NCBI GenBank assembly: GCA_003541985.1
Contig: DPLM01000003.1
Coordinates: forward strand, 1 to 6,198
Source of the DNA: Deltaproteobacteria bacterium
GTDB lineage: Bacteria > SAR324 > NAC60-12
Direction of reading: 5' to 3'
DNA: 6,198 nt
Shown here: positions 1 through 5,566 of the stretch, piece after piece
How positions within the stretch are numbered: the first letter of the stretch is position 1
Layout of the letters: the number at the start of each line of letters is the position of its first letter
Notes under the pieces: generated by a model
The model's database searches: none
What the model was told of the DNA's origin: nothing
What the model saw: the letters and a program-made list of their open reading frames with translations, nothing else
Made by a program: the position numbers and the translations under genes

Positions 1-612
1 CGCCTGGTAGATGGCCATAATTGGCCCCAGACCCATTGAGACAGTTGGAAATTGCCAGAATTCTGGCATCAACCAAGGGTGTGGGTAAGACGAAACACCA
101 CTACCTCCAGCTTCTTGTCGGAAATTCAGCAAATGGTCTTCACTGAGTCGTCCTTCCAAAAAAGCTCTGGAATAAACTCCAGGGGCGGAGTGCCCTTGGA
201 AATAAACGAGATCGCCACCATGAGCATCGTGACGTGCGTGCCAGAAGTGGTTAAAGCCAACTTCGTAGAGTAATGCAGAAGAGGCATAGCTAGCAATGTG
301 TCCACCAAGTTCAGAGCTCTTTTTATTTGCCTTGAGGACCATCGCCATTGCATTCCAGCGTACAAATGCCTGCAGACGTTCCTCCACGTCCGGATTGCCT
401 TCTGGTCTAGCTTCCAATTCTGTAGGGATTGTGTTTTGGTAAGGCGTGTATGCAGAATAAGGAGTATCGACGCCAGCTATTTGCGCCTGATCAATCAGTC
501 GACGCATTATATATTGAGCCCGCTCCCTGCCTTCGTGGGCAATTACAGCTTCTAAGGCCTCTTGCCACTCTTGCGTTTCTTGTGGATCAATGTCGTGGAC
601 CGTTGTATTCAT
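1..612 (-). CDS. aceE: Pyruvate dehydrogenase E1 component, homodimeric type (AceE), N-terminal part
   Basis: Partial gene: it starts at ATG 612-610 on the minus strand and leaves the window at its left edge after 204 codons, about a quarter of the usual ~890 residues. The translation matches the N-terminal part of AceE. Recognisable blocks are LGGHIASYASS (about 102-112), EVGFNHFWHARHD (117-129), GGDLVYFQGHSAPGVYSRAF (132-151) and SSYPHPWLMPEFWQFPTVSM (174-193). H105 and H141 line up with active-site histidines of the Escherichia coli enzyme (near 106 and 142). The family is the thiamine-diphosphate-dependent E1 that decarboxylates pyruvate and acetylates the lipoyl groups of E2 in the cytoplasmic pyruvate dehydrogenase complex. 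An AAGGAAA Shine-Dalgarno (617-623) fixes the start. No regulator gene such as pdhR lies within the 374 bp upstream. The thiamine-binding domain is outside the window. The family call is near certain. Confidence 0.96.
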   Translation of the reverse strand, partial: MNTTVHDIDPQETQEWQEALEAVIAHEGRERAQYIMRRLIDQAQIAGVDTPYSAYTPYQNTIPTELEARPEGNPDVEERLQAFVRWNAMAMVLKANKKSSELGGHIASYASSALLYEVGFNHFWHARHDAHGGDLVYFQGHSAPGVYSRAFLEGRLSEDHLLNFRQEAGGSGVSSYPHPWLMPEFWQFPTVSMGLGPIMAIYQA

Positions 613-688
613 TGCGTTTCCTTCATGTTCTCAGGGCGATAGTTGATGCTGAAGAAACTCTCAGCCAGAGGCAAAGCAAAGCGCTTAA

Positions 689-715
689 GTTATATGTCAA
701 TGTTACTATAATCAA
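689..715 (-). promoter_or_regulatory. Possible weak aceE promoter
   Basis: On the minus strand TTGATT (715-710) is followed after 15 bp by TATAAC (694-689), a 5-of-6 match to the sigma-70 -10 box. The spacer is shorter than the preferred 17 bp, and a perfect TTGACA lies directly against the -10 box, where it cannot act as the -35. If used, the aceE leader would be roughly 70 nt. This is motif reading only, in AT-rich DNA where such matches occur by chance. Confidence 0.25.
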
Positions 716-840
716 GAGTTGGTAACCTACCGCTTCACCAAAAATCATGCTTATTTAAAACTCTGCCAAAGTATAGGAAGCAACCTGACTCTATCAACTT
801 CCTCAGAATCAGTTTCCATTGGGAATTTCAGTTGCGAGTC

Positions 841-858
841 TTTGAATCAAAATTCAAA
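841..858. repeat. Short inverted repeat upstream of the receiver gene
   Basis: TTTGAAT and ATTCAAA form perfect 7-bp arms around a 4-nt centre (CAAA). The repeat lies about 130 bp before the receiver start and about 230 bp before aceE. Its size and symmetry would suit a dimeric regulator's binding site, but no regulator is indicated and AT-rich DNA yields such repeats by chance. Confidence 0.35.
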
Positions 859-897
859 AGAAATCATGGTCAATTTTCTGAGCAATTATATAGCCAG

Positions 898-910
898 GAC
901 TCAATGAGTC
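898..910. repeat. 13-bp perfect palindrome upstream of the receiver gene
   Basis: GACTCA and TGAGTC arms surround a single central A. The palindrome sits 77 bp before the receiver start and directly after a TATATA tract (887-892) that could be a -10 element, so an operator role is conceivable. No second copy was noticed in the window. Confidence 0.35.
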
Positions 911-986
911 TTTAGCCTGAGCATTGCAAACCCTAACGAATTATGTGAATGTGGGGAGGTCTTGCCAACGCATCCTTCGAAAATTT

Positions 987-1382
987 ATGGATTTAGAAAA
1001 AATCTTAGCTCTTACAAAAAATTTAAGCGTACTGGTCGTAGAAGACGAATTAGCGTTGCGAGAGTCTTTTCAGTTTTTACTACAGAACCTGTTTGCAGAA
1101 GTCGATACTGCAGAAGATGGTCAGGAAGCTCTTAGCAAAATAGATGAGCGAGATTACGATATCGTCTTGACAGACCTGAGCATGCCTCGCATGAGTGGGC
1201 TGAGGTTGGTTGATCACATTCGTAAAAAATCACATTCTCAGATCGTGATTGCAATCAGCGCACATGACGATAAAGAATTTGCAGAAGCACTCGCTCCTTA
1301 CAATGTGAAACTACTCACCAAGCCCCTCGAAATGGATGAATTGTTTGAAACGTTGGTCCCACTTTGTGAACAACTGCGATAA
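987..1382 (+). CDS. Stand-alone CheY-like response regulator receiver protein
   Basis: A 131-residue protein consisting of one receiver domain. The landmarks are present: the acidic pair E19-D20 in VLVVEDE, phosphoacceptor D63 in LTDLSMPRMSG, switch serine S91 in IAISAHDD, and K112 in the TKP loop. Such proteins take a phosphoryl group from a histidine kinase on the aspartate. With no DNA-binding or enzymatic output domain, this one would act by protein contact or as a phosphorelay intermediate. ATG 987 is chosen because the domain begins directly after it and the length fits a single receiver. The same frame extends upstream to a TTG at 924, adding 21 residues unlike the family. There is no good Shine-Dalgarno at 987; a strong GGGGAGGT lies too far upstream. 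No kinase gene is nearby, so the partner is unknown. It converges on the DUF58 gene with only 29 bp between stop codons. Confidence 0.9.
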   Translation: MDLEKILALTKNLSVLVVEDELALRESFQFLLQNLFAEVDTAEDGQEALSKIDERDYDIVLTDLSMPRMSGLRLVDHIRKKSHSQIVIAISAHDDKEFAEALAPYNVKLLTKPLEMDELFETLVPLCEQLR

Positions 1383-1411
1383 TCCTCACACAAACTCCCC
1401 GTCACTTTCGA

Positions 1412-2251
1412 TCAGAGTCGCAACAAGATTTTTTGGATTTCATTGAGTACTGATTTTTGAGTCACACATTCATGTAAAGGCAGATTTTGCTGGCGACAAA
1501 ATTGGTGAATCTGTTTTCGATGCGACTCAAAGTTCTCAAGATATCGAGACCAATCGGCAGGCTGCATTTGCCTTTTTCGCTCAGGGCTTTCGAGATGCTG
1601 CAGATAGTCAAGATGTCCTCCTTTCCCCAATTCCAACGGATCTAAAACTCGCAGGCACTGACACTCTCGCCCAACAAGGCGAAGTGCGGTCAACCAACTT
1701 TCCCACTGCGAACGAGGTCTCAACAAATCTGAAATCAGGTAGACATGATCGAAAGAAAGAGGCCGTAGGGTGGGTAGTTGAGGAACCTCATTGGGAATTG
1801 GATTTTCCAGCCGTTCGAGAGCATGGAAAAAAGCTCTTCGAGTGGAACGAGGAGGAGAAACAGGGGTACCATCCAAAAGTTGAAAGCCAAAGCGGTCACC
1901 CTGGCGCTGGAGTGTAAACAACAGACCAAAAGCTAGCAACTGCGCTGCTCGCAATTTACTGAATTCTGCATCTGGGGATTGCAACTGCATCGAAGGCGAA
2001 GTATCCAACAGGATCAGCGCTGTTGCCGGACTGTGAGTATCACGCTGCTTGATAAAGTGTCGCTGAGTACGGCCCAGAAGTTTCCAGTCCAATTCTCGCA
2101 GGTCGTCCCCTGATCGATACTCACGATAACCAGCAAATTCAAGGCTTCGGCCACGGTGATGAAGCTCGTGCCGACCCAACATTGATGAGGCTCGGGAGGG
2201 CTTGAGGCATAATTCTAGTTGCTTGAGTTGCGCAAGAAGGCTAGGGTCCAT
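1412..2251 (-). CDS. DUF58-family protein with vWA-like fold
   Basis: A 279-residue soluble protein of the DUF58 family. The signature block GRSLEFAGYREYRSGDDLREL (about 34-54), followed by DWK (55-57), is clear. The vWA-like core follows, with a complete MIDAS-type DTSPS (D83, S85, S87), then LISDLLRP (172-179) and VLDPLE (202-207). No transmembrane segment or signal peptide is visible. DUF58 proteins usually sit beside a MoxR-type AAA+ ATPase and membrane vWA proteins (Bat-type operons) and are thought to work in chaperone-like or metal-insertion processes; the molecular role is poorly known. Here no MoxR gene is adjacent: the receiver gene converges downstream and a GNAT gene diverges upstream. 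An AAAAGGAG Shine-Dalgarno (2265-2258) six bases before ATG 2251 makes the start secure. The family is certain; the function is not. Confidence 0.93.
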   Translation of the reverse strand: MDPSLLAQLKQLELCLKPSRASSMLGRHELHHRGRSLEFAGYREYRSGDDLRELDWKLLGRTQRHFIKQRDTHSPATALILLDTSPSMQLQSPDAEFSKLRAAQLLAFGLLFTLQRQGDRFGFQLLDGTPVSPPRSTRRAFFHALERLENPIPNEVPQLPTLRPLSFDHVYLISDLLRPRSQWESWLTALRLVGRECQCLRVLDPLELGKGGHLDYLQHLESPERKRQMQPADWSRYLENFESHRKQIHQFCRQQNLPLHECVTQKSVLNEIQKILLRL

Positions 2252-2324
2252 CAGTTACTCCTTTTAAAGATAAAATCAGAATAGACGGCCTAGCTGCCAA
2301 TTACCACGATCAACAAAAAGCAGC
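2252..2324. promoter_or_regulatory. Divergent intergenic region, DUF58 gene / GNAT gene
   Basis: Only 73 bp separate the two start codons, so promoters for both directions must lie here or reach into the genes. The left end carries the strong DUF58 Shine-Dalgarno (2258-2265). The GNAT side has only an A-rich tract and no good Shine-Dalgarno before ATG 2325. I found no convincing paired -35/-10 boxes; on the minus strand, TTGGCA 17 bp from GATTTT is a weak candidate. Confidence 0.5.
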
Positions 2325-2885
2325 ATGAAATCTTACTCTTTCCAAATCAGCGTTGCAACGCAAACAGACGAAGCAGAAATCCTCGCTTTAAATGAAGCTG
2401 CCGTACCCCATGTTAGCTCACTAACAACATCCAAGCTTGCTTTGCTACGAGAACAATCGATCTACACAGGTATTGCCCGTAGCTTAACGGGTGAAATGGC
2501 TGGTTTTATTCTGGTACTCGATGAAACTGCAAACTACGACAGTGTCAACTTTGGCTGGTTTCACAAACGCTACGCCCACTTCGCCTATGTGGATCGCATC
2601 GCCATTGCTTCAAGTTTTCAACGCCAAGGCATTGGTCGCCAACTCTATGCTTCCGTGAATAAATTGGTCCAGAGACGGTACCCAACGCTAGCCTGTGAGG
2701 TCAACCTACGCCCACCAAATCTGATCTCAGAGACGTTTCATGCACAACTTGGCTTTGTGGAAGTTGGAAAGCAAGATACCGAGGATGGAGCAAAGCGCGT
2801 AGTGATGCTGACTCATGACGTCGAAGCTCAATTAACCAAACCTTCCGAGAGAGACGATGGAAAACAAAACCGTCAATCGCAGTGA
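2325..2885 (+). CDS. GNAT-family N-acetyltransferase (COG3818-like)
   Basis: A 186-residue cytoplasmic acyltransferase. The acetyl-CoA pyrophosphate-binding motif is QRQGIG (99-104), preceded by the strand YVDRIAIA (88-95). The order ILALNEAAVPHVSSL (19-33), AGFILVLD (59-66), YDSVNFGWF (71-79), CEVNLRPPN (124-132), FHAQLGFVEVG (138-148) is what I recall for the COG3818 group of predicted acetyltransferases, whose substrate is unknown. The family moves an acetyl group from acetyl-CoA to an amine. The last ~20 residues are polar and may be dispensable. Its end overlaps the aminotransferase gene by 29 bp in another frame, implying translational coupling and perhaps a shared pathway. It is too short for AstA (about 340 residues) and lacks the amino-acid-kinase domain of classical ArgA. 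ATG 2325 has no strong ribosome site but agrees with the expected N-terminus. Confidence 0.88.
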   Translation: MKSYSFQISVATQTDEAEILALNEAAVPHVSSLTTSKLALLREQSIYTGIARSLTGEMAGFILVLDETANYDSVNFGWFHKRYAHFAYVDRIAIASSFQRQGIGRQLYASVNKLVQRRYPTLACEVNLRPPNLISETFHAQLGFVEVGKQDTEDGAKRVVMLTHDVEAQLTKPSERDDGKQNRQSQ

Positions 2886-4083
2886 TTTTGACCACTTCAT
2901 GGTACCCAACTATGCCCCTATGTCCTTCATTCCTGTGCGTGGGGAGGGCTCAAGGATCTGGGACCAACAAGGACAAGAACGTATTGATCTGACCGGAGGG
3001 ATTGCAGTGACTTCCCTCGGACATTGCCATCCAGCCCTGGTCAAGGCACTTCAGGAACAAGCTCAAAAACTCTGGCACATCTCGAACATCTACACAAATG
3101 AACCTGCATTACGTTTGGCTCGAAAACTCTGTGAAGCGACCTTTGCCGAACGGGTGTTTTTTGCCAACTCTGGAGCAGAAGCCAATGAAGCCTGCCTCAA
3201 GCTCGTGCGCCGCTATGCCCACAATACAGTCGGGGCTGACAAAGATGAAATCATCGCAACCTTCAACGGATTTCACGGGCGTACCCTCTTCACCGTCAGT
3301 GTTGGTGGTCAACCGAAGTATGCAGAAGGCTTTGGCCCAAAACCAGAAGGCATCAACCATGTGCCCTACAATGACAGTGATGCCCTGAGAACCGCTGTTT
3401 CTGAAAAAACCTGCGCAATCATGGTGGAACCAATCCAAGGAGAAGGTGGTGTCCTACCTGCCAAACAAGAATTTCTGCAAGCAGCCCGGGATCTTTGTGA
3501 CCAGTGCGGAGCCCTACTAATTTTTGATGAGGTACAGAGCGGCATGGGACGCAGTGGTCATCTATTCGCCTACCAGCATTATGGAGTCACTCCAGATGTT
3601 CTCTCCAGCGCCAAAAGTTTGGGAGGGGGATTCCCCATCGGGGCGATGCTAACTACTGCGAAAGTAGCTGAACACTTCAGCGTAGGAACGCACGGTACTA
3701 CCTACGGGGGCAATCTACTAGCAAGTGTAGTGGCTGAGGCAGTCCTTGATGTGGTAAATCAGCATGATGTCCTCGAGGGAATCAAGCAACGGCAGGAGTG
3801 GTTTGAAAGTCGTTTGAAACAGATTGGGGAGCGATATGGAATCTTCAAAGAGATCCGTGGACTGGGCCTGTTACTTGGTTGTGTGATGAGTGACAGTTGG
3901 GCAGGTAAGGCAGGAGAAGTCATGAAAGCTGCCCACGACGAGGGTGTGATGGTCTTGGTGGCCGGCCTCGATGTACTGCGCTTAGCCCCAAGCCTAGTTA
4001 TTACAGAAAAAGAGGTGAAGCAGGGACTTGATTCATTGGAGAAAGCTATTAGCAAATTAGCCAGCCAATCCAAAGCTGCCTAA
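2857..4083 (+). CDS. argD: Acetylornithine aminotransferase (ArgD/AstC family, class III PLP)
   Basis: A complete 408-residue class III aminotransferase. Visible landmarks are FIPVRGEGSRIWDQQG (24-39), GGIAVTSLGHCHPALVKAL (47-65), the phosphate-binding SGAEAN (105-110), FHGRTLFTVSVGG (139-151), EPIQGEGG (191-198), the cofactor aspartate D224 in FDEVQ, the PLP Schiff-base lysine K253 in SSAKSLGGGFP, and GTHGTTYGGN (277-286). The family transfers the amino group of N-acetylornithine to 2-oxoglutarate (arginine synthesis); AstC members use succinylornithine in arginine breakdown. Blocks such as GHCHPALV, LWHISN and GGQPKYAEGFGPKP look more like ArgD than AstC as I recall them, and no astA, astB or astD is present, so I favour argD. 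Many such enzymes also act on succinyl-diaminopimelate. ATG 2857 lies inside the preceding acetyltransferase gene behind a GAGAGAG purine run, giving a 29-bp overlap. Family certain; ArgD versus AstC is a judgement. Confidence 0.93.
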   Translation: MENKTVNRSDFDHFMVPNYAPMSFIPVRGEGSRIWDQQGQERIDLTGGIAVTSLGHCHPALVKALQEQAQKLWHISNIYTNEPALRLARKLCEATFAERVFFANSGAEANEACLKLVRRYAHNTVGADKDEIIATFNGFHGRTLFTVSVGGQPKYAEGFGPKPEGINHVPYNDSDALRTAVSEKTCAIMVEPIQGEGGVLPAKQEFLQAARDLCDQCGALLIFDEVQSGMGRSGHLFAYQHYGVTPDVLSSAKSLGGGFPIGAMLTTAKVAEHFSVGTHGTTYGGNLLASVVAEAVLDVVNQHDVLEGIKQRQEWFESRLKQIGERYGIFKEIRGLGLLLGCVMSDSWAGKAGEVMKAAHDEGVMVLVAGLDVLRLAPSLVITEKEVKQGLDSLEKAISKLASQSKAA

Positions 4084-4104
4084 GCCCAGAAATGAGAACA
4101 GATC

Positions 4105-4131
4105 TTGACAACAAGAGGCCTATCTTAGCAT
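4105..4131 (+). promoter_or_regulatory. Possible weak promoter before the ACT-domain gene
   Basis: A perfect -35 hexamer TTGACA (4105-4110) is followed after 15 bp by TAGCAT (4126-4131), a poor -10 match at a short spacing. It lies in the 141-bp gap after argD and could give the ACT and Gre-like genes separate transcription. No terminator hairpin is evident after argD, so read-through is equally possible. Confidence 0.22.
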
Positions 4132-4224
4132 TTCGAACCGGGATTCCGCCAAGCTTTTGTGAGCCTATTCTTAAAAACTGTCGATTCGTTTCTGAGTTTA
4201 TTGAAGGCAGTTAGAAAGTCATTC

Positions 4225-4638
4225 ATGAAAGAATTATCTCCTACACTTCAGGAAACTATTGAGAATAGCCCCTTTCTTCTTCATCCACTGCGCTACGCAG
4301 TGCTCAAGGTAGCAAAATGCCCCAACCCCAAACCTCATTTTCTCGTCACTCATGAGACTGAAGAAGTAAGTGTGATCACCACAGAGGAGAAGCTTGACAT
4401 GCTGACTTCCCAAATTTTACAGCAGCAGCGTTGGTTCCGCTTGCTGGAATTCAGGATGTCCACTCCATTCGAAACACCTGGTTTCCTAGCAGCCATTGCA
4501 TCAAAGTTGGCAGGCTGTCAACTCAACATTTTGCTAGTATCCACCTTTTCTAAAGATTGGTTGCTACTGCGAGAGGAAGACTTGGAGGCCGGACTCAACA
4601 GTCTAAATGAGTTGGGATTTCAACAAGTCTTTAGCTAA
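4225..4638 (+). CDS. Small ACT-domain protein, CASTOR-like (COG3603 type)
   Basis: From ATG 4225 the product is 137 residues. Motifs fit the small two-ACT proteins of the COG3603/ACT_7 type: EEVSVIT (46-52), QRWFRLLEF (68-76), then the second half with TPGFLAAIASKLAGCQLNIL (84-103), VSTFSKDWLLLREEDLEAGL (105-124) and NELGF (128-132). ACT domains bind small ligands, mostly amino acids, and change partner activity; the eukaryotic CASTOR relatives sense arginine. That this one binds arginine or a related amino acid is my inference from the fold and from argD just upstream. The frame extends to a GTG at 4159 (22 more residues). I prefer 4225 because the length then matches the family, but neither start has a good Shine-Dalgarno. 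The protein has no membrane segment or catalytic domain. The ligand and target are unknown. Confidence 0.85.
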   Translation: MKELSPTLQETIENSPFLLHPLRYAVLKVAKCPNPKPHFLVTHETEEVSVITTEEKLDMLTSQILQQQRWFRLLEFRMSTPFETPGFLAAIASKLAGCQLNILLVSTFSKDWLLLREEDLEAGLNSLNELGFQQVFS

Positions 4639-4689
4639 GCCCTCTAATTATTACTTTTTTGAAATACTACTCACCAAATCTTTCTCACT

Positions 4690-4693
4690 GGAG
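4690..4693 (+). promoter_or_regulatory. Shine-Dalgarno deciding the Gre-like start
   Basis: GGAG ends three bases before ATG 4697 and six bases before the adjacent ATG 4700. The second spacing is the better one and yields the family-typical MSRAFVKE N-terminus. The frame is open further upstream to an ATG at 4607, inside the ACT gene, but those extra residues do not resemble the family. Confidence 0.6.
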
Positions 4694-4699
4694 TCCATG

Positions 4700-5203
4700 A
4701 TGTCACGGGCTTTTGTTAAGGAACCCGATGGTGACGAAGTCGCTGATGATCTCCCAGAACGCAAAATCAGCCCACATCCGAATTATGTGACTCCCTGTGG
4801 CCATCAACTCCTACAGGAACAACTTCAGCGAGCGGAGGCAGAACGAAAGCTGTTGCAAGGCAAAGAGGAGATGTCCACTAAGCAAGCTCTTGCTCGTGTC
4901 GAAAGAGAGCTGCGTTATCTTCGGAAACGAGTTATGCAGGCAATATTGGTGATCCCACCAGAAAATGCTTCAGAGCAAGTATGCTTTGGGATGTGGGTTA
5001 AGGCGCAGGAGGGTAAAACAATTCGCAAGTTTCAGATTGTTGGAGAAGATGAGGCGCTGCACAATCCACAACTGATTAGTTGGGTCTCACCACTAGCCAA
5101 GGCCGTATTGGGAGCTGATGTTGGTGATCTGGTCCAGTGGCAAAAACCTAGTGGGAATGTGGAGCTAGAAATTCTCTCGATTAGCTATATCCCCATGATT
5201 TAA
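4700..5203 (+). CDS. GreA/GreB-family transcription factor (GreB-like)
   Basis: A 167-residue protein. It begins MSRAFVKE, followed by DDLPERKISPHPNYVTPCG (16-34), the usual opening of a GreB-like family. Residues about 35-80 are a charged coiled-coil hairpin (ERKLLQGKEEMSTK..., RVERELRYLRKRV). The C-terminal FKBP-like Gre domain follows: FQIVGEDEA (111-119), LISWVSPLAKAVLGADVGDL (125-144), VELEILSISY (154-163). Gre factors enter the RNA polymerase secondary channel and stimulate cleavage of backtracked RNA using acidic residues at the hairpin tip. The canonical DLxENAxY tip of GreA/GreB is not recognisable here; the shorter hairpin has KEE (55-57) near the turn. It may therefore bind polymerase without cleaving, as proposed for several Gre-fold proteins. 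It starts 61 bp after the ACT gene on the same strand, so co-transcription is plausible. Confidence 0.9.
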   Translation: MSRAFVKEPDGDEVADDLPERKISPHPNYVTPCGHQLLQEQLQRAEAERKLLQGKEEMSTKQALARVERELRYLRKRVMQAILVIPPENASEQVCFGMWVKAQEGKTIRKFQIVGEDEALHNPQLISWVSPLAKAVLGADVGDLVQWQKPSGNVELEILSISYIPMI

Positions 5204-5333
5204 TTGAATTTAGCCTCGTTTCCAAAAAGCTTTAATCTCTAAGTGAGTGAGTACATTCAAGCGATCTCTACCTCAAAATTCCACTTCTCCGCGGCGAATT
5301 AGATCTATATAATTGAATTAAACTTCTCAGCAT

Positions 5334-5356
5334 TCTGCTGTGAGTTTGCTAGCAGA
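5334..5356. repeat. Short hairpin in the Gre-GFA gap
   Basis: TCTGCT and AGCAGA are perfect 6-bp arms around 11 nt. The downstream sequence is A-rich rather than T-rich on the plus strand, so it is not a standard plus-strand terminator. It may be chance. Confidence 0.25.
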
Positions 5357-5410
5357 TCAAAATGAGACTTTAATAAAACAGGTTTTTTCGATAGAGCCAA
5401 GAGGCTGGAT

Positions 5411-5542
5411 ATGTCACCACTCAGCACTCCGGATAGGGTAATGGATTGCTTGAAGGGAAGCTTGACTTCAAATGCCTGTGGTGAGATATGTCAGCAATTT
5501 TCGACCTTTGTGCAGGAAGTTATTCTGTTACCGTTTATCTGA
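5411..5542 (+). CDS. Candidate small ORF, 43 residues, unknown
   Basis: ATG 5411 to TGA 5542 encodes 43 residues, with segments such as TPDRVMDCLKGSL (6-18) and CGEICQQFSTFVQEVILLPF (23-42). In favour of translation, AAGAGG (5399-5404) sits six bases before the ATG, a near-ideal Shine-Dalgarno, and the next gene starts 24 bp later. The frame is open 15 codons further upstream (from 5366) without a usual start, so it could also be the degraded tail of an older gene. I recognise no family. Two cysteines and a hydrophobic end are the only visible traits. It may be noise in AT-rich DNA. Confidence 0.25.
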   Translation: MSPLSTPDRVMDCLKGSLTSNACGEICQQFSTFVQEVILLPFI

Positions 5543-5566
5543 ACAACTGACGAATTTGAGGCATGT

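Larger units (their letters stand above)
613..986. other. Non-coding region between aceE and the receiver gene
   Basis: This 374-bp stretch separates two divergent genes and is AT-richer than they are. It contains the aceE leader with its Shine-Dalgarno (617-623), a weak minus-strand promoter candidate (689-715), an 18-bp inverted repeat (841-858), a 13-bp palindrome (898-910) and a GGGGAGGT tract (953-960) that is not correctly spaced to any start codon. Short open frames here (for example 719-907 and 429-725 on the plus strand) rely on TTG starts or overlap aceE and resemble no protein I recognise. I read the region as regulatory. Confidence 0.6.
5204..5566. other. AT-rich region between the Gre-like and GFA genes
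   Basis: This 363-bp region holds no recognised gene. Visible elements are an imperfect direct repeat around AATTGAATT (about 5202-5211 and 5310-5319), a 6-bp-arm hairpin TCTGCT/AGCAGA with an 11-nt loop (5334-5356) and no following T-run, a short ORF (5411-5542), and a weak promoter-like pair TTGACT (5462-5467) and GATATG (5485-5490) at 17-bp spacing that could serve the GFA gene. No clear rho-independent terminator follows the Gre-like stop codon. The composition change towards the right begins here. Confidence 0.5.

Noticed and set aside
126..365. Open frame on the minus strand inside aceE
   Set aside because: It lies in a different frame from the clear AceE translation and has no family features; it is a shadow of the real gene.
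717..733. PdhR-like operator (TTGGT...ACC) upstream of aceE
   Set aside because: The spacing between the GGT and ACC halves is five bases instead of three and the outer bases do not match.
719..907. 62-codon plus-strand open frame in the aceE/receiver gap
   Set aside because: It begins with TTG, lacks a ribosome site, has serine- and asparagine-rich composition typical of AT-rich non-coding DNA, and resembles no family.
1383..1411. Terminator between the convergent receiver and DUF58 genes
   Set aside because: The 29-bp gap has no inverted repeat and no T-run, so no terminator can be supported there.
1684..1917. 77-codon plus-strand frame antisense to the DUF58 gene
   Set aside because: The minus-strand DUF58 frame carries all the conserved motifs; this frame has none.
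3109..3438. 109-codon minus-strand frame antisense to argD
   Set aside because: Its residues reflect the reverse complement of highly conserved aminotransferase codons; there is no recognisable domain and no ribosome site.
4159..4224. GTG start adding 22 residues to the ACT protein
   Set aside because: The family length fits ATG 4225 and there is no convincing Shine-Dalgarno at 4159. It is not fully excluded.
4607..4699. N-terminal extension of the Gre-like protein starting inside the ACT gene
   Set aside because: The 31 extra residues are unlike the family, and ATG 4700 has a well-spaced GGAG and gives the standard MSRAFVKE start.
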